A stretch of DNA of 64,000 nt from Apostichopus californicus (Eukaryota; Echinodermata; Holothuroidea; Aspidochirotida; Stichopodidae): the NCBI GenBank assembly GCA_020650975.1, contig JAIPMN010000730.1, positions 1 to 64,000 on the forward strand. The letters are read 5' to 3'. Under the pieces are notes generated by a model. It saw only the letters and a program-made list of their open reading frames with translations, did no database searches and was not told the DNA's origin. Positions within the stretch are counted from its first letter, which is position 1. Each line of letters opens with the position of its first letter. Shown here piece after piece: positions 35,947-47,900 of this stretch. The position numbers and the translations under genes were made by a program.

Positions 35947-38900
35947 CTGAAATAGCAGAAGATGACAGAATCCTTAAAATGTGTCATTTACATTTTCAGA
36001 TGGCAAGTACCTGAAGATGTTTCACATTGAAGGCAGCAATAACCTATCCAAGAATGAACTTTTCTGCTAGACAATTTATAACATGACAGTGGCACTGCTA
36101 TACTATATAGAATGGAAATTGCAGACTACAACTAGGTGTTTAAAAGTTGAAAATGAACACAACAACCAGCTTCAGGGGTAGTAAGATTACGGTGATGTAC
36201 ACAGCTTTAAATTTTCCAATTTTGTGTTTTCCTAATATAAGCACTTTGTGAAGACAGACACATCAAGTTCCACATTGGGCACCATTTCAGTTATGTCACC
36301 TGGCTCTGCCTTTTGGCACTCAAGTACATATGAAATGAAATACATTATTTTATATTTCATATTTTCCAGTGCCTCATCTATATTTTCCCCACACACCCCA
36401 ATTTGCTCAAGGGCTCTAGCCCTCACCCAATCATCTGAACTATTATTTTCATCAGGCCTGATTTGTTTCAAATTTGGCAGGCTGTCTAACTATTTCTCCA
36501 CATCTTGTTGAAAAGGTGAAGACTCGCAAAGCCTGATGTATAAGAAAAGGGTTGGGCACAGAAGCTTGTTTAATACTATAATCCCAATTATAAAATGACA
36601 AAGTTTGCTATTTGACTAATCGACTAGGTATCTTACTTGCAGTAGTTTTCTCCGACCATGCCATAGACGTGAATCTCGCTGCACACAGATCTCGCCAGGA
36701 TCATCGTAAACCAACCAGTTGTTAACCAGCTACCTGATTTGGCTCTGAAAACGGAAAAATATTCAAATTAGAACGTTCATGAGAAGGTAGGCTCTCTTAA
36801 AACTTGTCACTGCTATACAATACTGCCAGCTATGTGATGAAAACAGGGCCAAAAATCGAAAAGTTTCAGTTGATTTCTGTACATGTGAGGAAATAAATTT
36901 GAAATTGAATTAAATAGATTGACATATGAATATTGTCACTATTACGAATAAAAAGGAACAATTGTGTAAACTATTTATAGCTAATCTTTTGGTGTAACGA
37001 GCTTTGATCTAGGAGCTATAAAGCTGATCGCTGTAATACCCTACTGTATGCCATTCTTCGGTCTGAAATGGGAGTCTAACGACCAGAAAGAGACCGAACT
37101 TTGTTTTAAATTACAATTGTATCCTTAATCTTCCCTGCAAATGCATCTTTATTTTATTGCTATGTCGACCAGCCATCATGTTTTGTTACTTTTTGCTATG
37201 CTATGTTGATACAAAGAATGCACAAAAAGTGACACATTATTTGAAAATTTGGGAAAAACTGCATCTGGTCTTGAACATTTATCTTTTACAGAAACAAGAC
37301 AAAACGCCTTCAAATATTACCATTACTCATAGAATTCTTTTTACTGTTTTCTTATTTTTAGTATGTATGCACATATTTTCAATTCACTCTTTGCACAGTA
37401 ACACAGTGAATTTTTGTGACAATTAACTGCACGTTGGAAGATCATTGTAGAAATTGATTTGAGAAAAGCATGCAATTCAGAATCAAACTTAATTTGTTTT
37501 CACACGAATAAACAAGATCCTACTGCCTTAAATGCAACCCTGAGACTAGTGAAAAAATGAAAACTACAAAACAAGAACTTTGTATGATCAGGCCTGGAAA
37601 ATCTGGCTATTTTCTGGCCAGAAATGCCAGAGGATTTTGCCATTTTGCTTGAAAAAAGAAACAAGGCACTTGCATTACCCTGTCAGTAGATATTGAGAAC
37701 ATAGACACATGTAGGATAAATCATTTTATATTATTGGACTGCTGCTATATGTATGAATATATATGTATATTTATATATAGAAGCCTGTTCAGTTACTGAT
37801 GTGAGCTGTAATTCATAAAAAGCCTTGATTAAAGCAAGCAATTTCATTTCTAAGCAAGTGACTAATTTCATGAAAATCTAGCCCTGTACTATAGCAGAAC
37901 TGTCTGATGTTATCAACATTATGTTTTACATCACAGCTGGCAGCAATAAACAAACTGATGAATGAATAACATTGGAACATGTTTATAGCTGTACGACATT
38001 AGTGATTCTTGATGCGGTGCAATGTGATGATGTAACTGTAAATGTATAAAGGCAATCATGATATATGTACACACATATGAATGTTTAGAAACACAATATG
38101 ATTACGACACATCCAGAAACAGAGGTTAGATTACATGATAGGTATATTGTTGTGAGCCTGTGAGGCAACTTGAATGTTAAAATGTACTAGATAGTACTAC
38201 ATATTGACATAACATGCTGGATTCTCGGTTTGAATCATAGCTGAGATGTAAAAAACACAAGTCAGAATTTGTAAAACATGATTAGATACTGGAGTTATGA
38301 TGTGCTGTATTTGATGATGGGATGGAAATGTCTTGTTACAAACAGTCATGTACTATTGACATATACATTAGATCATATTCAGATACAGTAACACGATGTG
38401 TGATGTTTGTTGTGGTACTCAACTGGAATGAAACAAAAATGATGAGTGACCATGATTTATCACTAGAGAATGAAATGTGATGTATTCCAGTTTGTCATGC
38501 ACATGAAAAAATGTCATGTTTTGAAGCAAAGGTTGATAAACAAACATGTGTGATGCATGATACAATATGGTCCATTGTGATTTCATAACAAACATTGGAA
38601 AACACAGTAAAGTGTGTGGGATGAGTGAAGCTTAATGATTTTACTGCTCAATTAATTATTCTGACAATGATGTTTCACTATTTTGGGTTTTTTTAGGAAT
38701 GTTTTCCTGAGCAGTTTCATAGTATCGGTAAGTATCCTTCAGATGACCAGTGTGTATAGGTAATCATATTATCATTTATTACACATACCTGGGTACATGA
38801 TGAAATAATGATTTTATTTCCAATGTGATTTTGTACTTTTTCAGATGAGAGATAGTGTGACCTTATTTATGAGGTGAAATTTGCCTTTGTATGAATGCAA

Positions 38901-41900
38901 CTTAACATGGATGAAGAAAAGGAGACAACTTTCTCAAGAAGGCTACGCAAAGGCACATTTTTTGGACGGTGAAATGATGAAAGGGTGCAAGATGACAGTG
39001 GGTACTAATGCTACGCATTTGATCATTTGGAGGGAGGGGGGGAGGGGGCTAAAAATTTTCCCCCTCCAAACTCACCGAGATCTGCCCGTTTCTTTCTCAA
39101 ACAACATGTCAGCGTATTCCATTTCATCATGTGATGCTACATAAAAGTCAACCTTGGGATAGTTTTTGGCGAGTCCTTTCAGTCGCCTGTAAGACAAACC
39201 CCCCTCTTTCATGAACTGATGGGGACCCCAAGCTATCAAGTATTTGGTAGCATTTGGATGGCCTAGTAGGCTCTTCTGAGACTTAAAGAGGGGCGACACA
39301 GAGGCATGAGCCAACACCCTCACAGTAGTTCTTGCACCAACATCATTTTCAAATTGCAAAGTTGGGGCAGTATTCATTCGAAAGACACACTGCCTGTCGG
39401 CGTCTATGGCCGGTCCTGCGCCGGAGTGGAGTACATGGCTGGAGCTGGATATTACAGAACATTTCTTGCAGTATATTTCTGGTGACTAGAGAGATGAAAC
39501 ACCCTTAAACAAAAATTTGAACTTTCTTTGGGGGGGAGGAGGGGGGCAAAGGCTCTATAGTGTAGATCTACGCTATGAGGTCTCGCTTCTTGTGGAAAGT
39601 GGATTATATTTCTTGTTGTATGTTAGTCTGTTGCGTTCTGAAATGGCAGTGTGATAATATCACAGCTAACCCTGATGTGTACTGTACTGTGGTATATTTT
39701 GACTAGTGATGTAAGGAATTTTTGCATCATTTTGTTACTTTGATAAGGTTTTTATGGAGGATGTGCAGTCAACTTTATACTAGAAAAAGAATATTAAAAG
39801 TAATAAATAAAATTAGTAAATAAATAATAATAATTCTAACACAATTATATCTGGAAAGGAGGTGCAGGGTGTTGAAGTGAAATCACTTTCAGGAACGGGT
39901 CAGATACTTCCAAATGTAAGTCCAACACCACAGATGAATGCTACAAACAGTTTTCCACGATTTTGACAATTGAAGTATACAATGGTGCCCTCTACAGTCT
40001 GCTGCACAAGACAAATCCATTCTTGTACTGAAAGCTAATAGAATTTGGTCACTCTGAAATTTTAAGAGTGAAAATCTCCACAATTTAGTAGTTCCTGTTA
40101 GACCGTGGATCGATAAAACATTTCCCATGTAATGACAATAACAGTTTATCAAGTAGACAGGATGCAGGGCAAATGTGCTTTTAGCATAACACATAATTTA
40201 TGATGTCCTACTTAGCTCAATCTTTCATATATAGAATAATTCGAGGAGGCTTACATTCGTAATACAGGACATCTGCAATGCCAGGTAATTGCAGGATTAT
40301 TTTATGGAATGACTCATCTGTGGATTTACCTATTCTGACCAGTCTCTGCCTCATACAGCCTATTGTTATATGCCATCTCCTCTTCCTTCAACAGAAAGCA
40401 CTCAGTGCCCTGTTGCTCCAACATCATTGCCAATGCTTTGAGATGATTGTAACCTTTACCAGTACCGTTGGATGCCATCTCTCTGTCTGGGCCCCACATC
40501 ACCAGGTACCTGGGTTTCGCGGAACCCATCAGGAGAACGTCCTTGTTCTTTAAGACCTTTGGCACGGCTTGAAATCCGATCATTCTGAGGCTCGTTCTTG
40601 CGCCCACGTCTTTCGAGAAACCCCTGCTGGGGGCATCGTTCATTCGAAAGACGCAATCGGCCGAGTCTATCCTGCGCCCAAATTTGGAATGCAGAAGGTG
40701 GCCTGAGCTACAAACCAGTGAACATGTTTTGCATTGGAGGTCTAATTTGGACTTGAAGAAGAAAACAAAAATACATCCCGTTGGACAAATTTTGGTATCA
40801 TTTGTGAGCAAATGCCACTCAGTCATCGGGTGTACAAAGTCCCACCAAGACAGTTTGAATTAAGCAGACGAACAGAGGAATTAATATCTGTTAGTATAGC
40901 AGTTTTGTTAGGAGGAAGACTATTTTAAGACCAAGTGTTCAGGATGGCAATCTAATCCCATCTATTTTGACGATGGAAAAAAATTCTTCATTCAATAGGA
41001 CACAAATGTCTTAATTTTATTATCTCTTTCGGTCAGTTACAGCACACTTTTGTCGACTACAAATACTGTGTAGTACGTGAAAGATGACTTTGCAATGAAT
41101 ATGCATTGACAGTTTTTCGATAGGACTCATGAGTCACAAACAAGATTTTTAGTTAATGATGATTGTCAGTTTGTATCTTTAGTCAGTTTATCAAGCCCAA
41201 GTTTGCAGCGACAGTCAAAAAAAGACATTTCTTTACCATCTCTACCATGGTCATCCACTCAAAGGCTAGCATTTACAATTCAATGTTATAGCAGAAGGTA
41301 TCAGTTAGGAAATTCAAAGCTGGAAATATTTTCTTTTGTCCTCACAACTTTGATCTTATTTGAACTTGATAACCATGTGCCCAAAATGTGTGACCTCTTT
41401 GAAACTGAATCCTTATACACCAGGATGGTTCATTTTGGTTCCTTTCAAATATCTCAATCTTGAAATGTTACACAGTTTAAGACATTTCTTTTCCCTGAAA
41501 TTTTCTGTCTTTTATTTTATTTTTTCTCTATCGAAAAGTGTAAACGTTTTGATACTATTTTTCCCACTGGATACTGTAGATGACAACTGAAAGCCTCATC
41601 ATTATTTGATTTGGTGTCTTGTAGATTAATAAAGCTGGCCATGCGAGTATTACATTGGGTGCTGCAATGAATACCGGTACGGGTAACTGGTAAAGGTTAC
41701 AAACATCATCAAGGCATCTGCAAAAACAAACTATAAACAACACAAATGACAAACCCTTCTCTACATGTTACCAGGGATAAGAATCCCATGGGAGGGAGGG
41801 GAAGGGAGGGGTGGGGACTGATTACTAGATCAGTGATTTGAAATCAGTGTACAGTACAATCTCCAACTATCATCAAACAGATATTGTTTGTTCTTACTTC

Positions 41901-44900
41901 AGATGGGATGTAGTTAGGTGGAGAAAATCTCCCAATAATTTATTACATATCATCCCAGCAGCTTTTGGGGTTCCATTTTGTTATTGACCTTTCTCTATTA
42001 ATTCAATGATTACCAGAGGGTGAGTTTACTCAATTTTAAATTCTGCAGAGAGAATTACTGACAAAATTCTTGGGTTTTGAAGGAAAGGGAAGGGAGGGGG
42101 GGGGGGTGCGATGTACAGGAGGGCTTGGCTAATCCAACCCCACTCACTAGGTGCCTACATGAAACACACTGTACATTTCTTACTATTTTAACAACAATCT
42201 TCAAACATCTTCCATCATTAGAATTACTGATATGCAAACCACTCACTTACTGCTTCTGAAGTTAATTTTTGTTTATCTCTGTTAATCATATTTTTAGTCA
42301 AGCTGCTGCAAAAGTCATGTATGCACAGTAAATTATACAAACATCGTTTATTAGGATATAATGTTAGTTTGTGTTGTTAGGCTGAGAGAGCACACAGTAT
42401 AATGAGCAGTTTATTCAAATATCATGATTGCCTACATACTTACATAGATTACAAATATTATTATTATGTTTTATTTTAATTCATGAATTAAATACAAACA
42501 CCACATGCAAAAAGACACAATTTCTACATCAATCGGGGAATAATTAATCCAGTATCACATCGTAAAATTCTACGCAAAATATACAAATGAAAAGATGTAC
42601 ATAGCAGTTATTTCTACAAAGGACCCATAGTATTTTATAATGAGACAATAAAACTACTACACAAAGTTTCCACACTAAATTATTCCCTGGCAATGACAGC
42701 AGACAGTCAGGAGAGGTAGAACCTTACAGAATCTGAACTCACTCTGCACAATGCTAAAGGGAAGCCTGTCAAAAGGTTTATACAATTTATTATGTCAATA
42801 CATCTAGTAATAAAATCTATTTACAGTGTAAGTACCAGTCGTCTACTCACAGACAAGGTAATAATTAGTCACATTTTTGCAGAGCAACTTTTTGAAATTT
42901 ATGTATAGCTATTGTTAATGAGACAAAAAACCGAGGAAAATACTCAGGTAAAATTAATTTCTGTCACAACACAGGACACAAAGTTTGAAAGATGAAGCTT
43001 TAATGCTCACCTGATTCGGGTGTAATAGTGAAATGTAACCATTGAGATCGTGATGCTTCCTAGCATCAGGCAACCAATACTTCTGTGCCTGTCTCAATCG
43101 GGACACCTTCATTATATCAAGGAAGAGAGGGTGGAGGTCGTCCTCTTCCTCGGTATTTACGTTCCCGGCTACCCGAGGACCACTCTGAGACATATTCTTC
43201 AAGGTGTACTCTTTGTCGTAGTCCATTCTTTTGATACTCTCATTGATGTTCTTCACAAAGTCCAAGAATATCTTCTCGTTATCGTATAGGTCTTGGTTTA
43301 TGTCTTTGTACTCGTTCGAACGGAACTGGACGTTTTGACTTGTAAGATGGACGTAGGCGATGAAGACGAGGAAGCACCCTACAGATACGGTGAAACCCGC
43401 TGAAGTGATACTGTATAGCTTCTGTAAGAATTGAAAACACAGGAGGTGGACGTTACTGGAAAGTACATACTGAAGTGCAATAACATTTTTTCAAAGATCA
43501 TTGGTTTGCTGTTTAACAGCAGGAACACTTTTTATTGGATTAGTGCTAGTACTGTTTTTATATTACATAGCAATATCTGTTTTGAAGATATCCATGATGA
43601 AACTATGCTTAATCTCTGGAATGTTCCTTTAAGGCTAAACTGGTGTTTACATGGGCTCCCTAATGCAGGCTCTTGTTTTCTAAATCTCTATACAATAACT
43701 CAAACTTATAAACAGCAGAGTATCCTTAGACGATAATCAACACCATTTGACCTTAACAAATTTTTAAAACACTGTAAAAAATTTCAATTGAGGCCATAAA
43801 TGCCAATCACATTTTCCCATTATCTTGTCTGGCCAAACTTTCTTAGAATTCAGGTGCAATCAATTCATTGCCACAGGCGGCAAATGGTGATCCCTTCTTC
43901 CCTTTGGTCTTTGGAATAGATAAGCAACTTGCTACTTGAAGAATCATTACTGCACTAGGGACTAGCCTAGCCAACTTCGGCTAACGTTAGAACATAGGCC
44001 TAGACTATCACTGTATCACTATGCCTAACGTAAGGTACCGAATGATGAAGTCAACTAATATCAGTAAGGTTTATGCCTTATGTTCTTCATGATACCGGAC
44101 GTTTCCCAAATTACAAACCATCATGCAAAGCTTCCAAATAACACCATTTGCTTCTTTAATATTAGATGGTTGAGATCTCCTCAAAAGACCTGAAACTGAG
44201 ATGATCATGTTCTGCTAGAGTCACCGCCATAACACAGGTACCAAAACAACACTTCTTTTTCATATGTTTCCGGAAGTTAGTATGGAACGCCAAATGGGCT
44301 GACGTATTCGATGACAATGATATGAAAAGAAACAACTGATCGTTTCACATTGAAACAGTAAAACAGCTCGATTTCTTCACATTAATATACACTGAGGAAT
44401 TTTAACTTAAAGACGCAACACGTCCCTCATTGGTGATGTCTGAATAGTTCATCTTAACTGGTCATGAATTCCAAGTGGCCAAAAGTTTGTGAAACCAAAG
44501 GGAGTTGCCCTCACAATTAGGGTTCAAGCCTTCGTCCAGGCCATTGTAGTACACCTATACCTAATACATTGAACTGGGAAATCCTTCTTTAGTTCAATAG
44601 AGCCACATTTGGCTAACTCAGCAATAAAATAATCAAGGCTCTATCTGGCAGTGTTGTAGTCTCGAAAAGTACGGTATTACTCGAGTAGTATGTACCCAAA
44701 TATTGTTTTGCAGGTACTCGCTACTTGCATTCGATTAATAAAGTACTCGTACACATGTCATCATTCAGTCAGTACTAATTGGACTCAGACGTACGATTAA
44801 GTACATGTACTTGTTTTCGATTTAAAGTACTTGGCACTCGCTCAGGACGGGTACTTTACGAGTAACTACATAGAAAAAACAATGGATATGTAACATTGTT

Positions 44901-47900
44901 GTTACAGCAGGAAGTCGCAGATTTTTTCGATCTATTGGCATTCTAATGATTTACTTTATAATAGTATAATGTACTCAAACGTTCTAGCAGTGTCATGCGT
45001 GTTGCCTAGTGTATTAACAATGTATGAAGACTGAATGAAAATGAACAATGCATGAGTGATGTATATCAACAACACTGTTGTGTGCCGCAAACAAGGGCCA
45101 TTATTGGCCCATCTGGCTGTACGATCGTAGTGAGGACATATTGTAGCGGGCCACAACACATCTTTAGGGCTATGTGTAGGCTCTGTGCCATGGGATTTTA
45201 ATATATCATGACTATAGTTAGTATGGTAGGCGTATACTCAGCCTAGGCGCTGCCAAGCTCTGAAGGTACAACATGTATATAGGCCCTACTGTGCAGTGTC
45301 GATATATACGAATTTTTCCGTCGGCCTATAGTGTTTTCAAAGCCATAAGCTTTCGTGATTTCATGCGGCGGAAATATGGCTTTTCATAGTACTTCGTTCA
45401 TTTGAACCAAACAATGAGTTTATGAATTAGTTCTGTACGATAAAAACACTAAACCAAATTTAATTTGGTTGTCTTAATTGTCCTCATCGATATTTCCAAG
45501 GATTCAATCCTTGGAAATGTATATCAGGACAATTTAGACAAGTCCAATGTATGGTAAGAGAATATTTGTGCAAATACGAAACACTCGCAGGAGACACAGA
45601 AACAATTATTCCTGGCTCCGAGAAATGTAGGGAAAATCTAAGTTCTGAAATATGTTACCCATGTAAAAACGTAAAGGTTTACATTATGGGAGTTTGTTTA
45701 TGGTGGAAGGGGTAATTAATGGGGTGGGGGTTGGGGTTGGGGCTTGGATGGAATCATTTTGGTCAATTTATCATGTGATGTCTTTGTGCCCATTCAATAA
45801 GCGGTAACGTCGTTGATGTATATTTAACAATTTCATTAGTCAATAATACATTTCCCTCTGGACTATCCATGTTATTGACACATGGGCCAATGTTCACAGT
45901 ATCGACATTTACAATTGCTATACATTATCAAAGCACTATTGACGGTGAAATATGTTGCATCTTTCGTTAATTAAACATCACGTGTCATTCATCTCTCCTA
46001 CAGAAATCATTCGGACTCTAAATTGTCCTACTGCTGTCAGGCGTGATATGCATACTGCTCGGCCTATATATCTTCGTTTGTATTCAAGTTCTGTGCAGGT
46101 GGCAATATAAATCATGCAAGTATCTATTCAGTTTAATATCTGTGGACTGATATCAAAAACAATTTTATTACAATTTCCGCATGACAGATTTGACCTAGAT
46201 TTAAAAGACACATTTATTTTACCTATATTTTTGGCAGCGCCGTAAATTGTTCATTACTCAATTGGATGAAGTGGGGAAAGGACAAAGATAGGCCTATACT
46301 TGTCTATGCGTTTTTTCTGATATTTAAATGTACATCAGATTAGAATACCTATACAAAACGGTATTGAATGTAATGAAATTATGGGGATAAGATCTTGCTG
46401 GTCGTATCTAGATTGCCATATATATAGTAACGTCCCATTATGTAATTTTTTGTCTGTTGCGTGCGCGCGTATGGAACGGCCTTTTAACATTTCTTCAACA
46501 ATTACAGATATCTCTAATTCATTTTTGGATATTTCTTATTCATTTTCAGATATCTATAATTGATTTCCAGAAATCTCTATAATTATCCAGATCTCAATAA
46601 TTTAACCATATTTGAGATACCAGAAATTGAATCAGAGATATCTAGAATTCGATTTAGAGATATCAAAAATTGATTTATAGATATCGGAAATATGATTAGA
46701 AATATCAAAAAGTGAATTAGAGATATCGAGAATTCGAATTAGAGATATCCAAAATTGAACTATAGATAGCAAGTATTCAAATTAGAGATATCAAGAATTC
46801 AAATTGTGGTGCTTATAAGAAGAGCGCCATCTCATTCGGAAAATACATGGCAGGTAAACGAGGCATATTCAATTTCGTCAGCTAGTACTGGTGGTACTAG
46901 ATTGGTCTAGGCTACTAATACTAGGCCTTATGGGTAACGTTAAAGGTAGTCAGCATAGGCCTCAAATTATAGCACGCTATAACTGCTAGAAGTTTTCAGA
47001 AAGTACTTTCCTGGAGGTCTTTACTCTCCAAATTGTTTACAGACATTTTTAAGAAACACACAAGATGACGGAATGTCCCAGTGAGGAAAATTTCATCGAA
47101 GGTTGCACTAACAACAGTTTAAGAATTTTGACCAAAGGTGACCATATTTGAATATCTAGAATATTAAGAGACTGACTTCGGTCAGCTTGCGGCTTTGATA
47201 AACCAATGATGGCTTCTTCGTGAGTTCCTGCTTGCAGGAGGATCTAAATTACATACATACAATCATACATAACATATCTCTAATTATTGAAATGTTAACA
47301 TGGCGTTCCATACGTACTTGCAAGTAAATGCTTGACGCAAGTTCATTGTTTACATGTGCTGCTAAATATAGCATACACGGATTGTATACACCTCGTGACG
47401 TCACGCGGTATTAAATGTGATGTAGGCATATTTCTACGAATGCAGACGTACGTAATATAAGTACAGTTCACGGTAAAACTTGAATTTGAAAGTCACCTTG
47501 CCCGGCGAGTTGGCAAAATACCAACTGACCATTTTCTTTGCTCTACATCGGGAAAGACCATAATAACGAAGGATGCTATCGAGAATACAGGGTATTAGAC
47601 ACGTGGTGAGTTTTTAAATTATCCAGAGTACACAGATTTCGGCAGCAATTTACATCATCAACTTTCAAGTGCCATTGAGGTTCACGAGATAGAGTATCAC
47701 ACTGTTCACAGTAAGTCAAAGGTTTCGCTTAAAGTTAGGCCTAGGCGAGGCCGTTGGAAAAATGTTAGGCTCACATTTTTAGCCATGGTTTTTATACAGT
47801 TGACCAACCTAGGGCTTACTGTAGGCCTAGTAACAGTTCTTGCAAATCTGGTGATACACTTAAAAGCGCACATCACATCAAAAGCGCTTCCCATCTTTAC

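Noticed and set aside
35739-36014. Plus-strand 91-codon open frame
   Set aside because: It is antisense to the last sialyltransferase exon, which has clear homology on the minus strand.
39486-40329. Reading the second L exon as part of a separate tandem sialyltransferase gene
   Set aside because: No second anchor exon or motif S exon is visible between the two L exons, and both L exons fit the single flanking set in phase.
45466-45547. A microRNA precursor
   Set aside because: The stem closes on essentially one base with no proper terminal loop, and there is no expression evidence.
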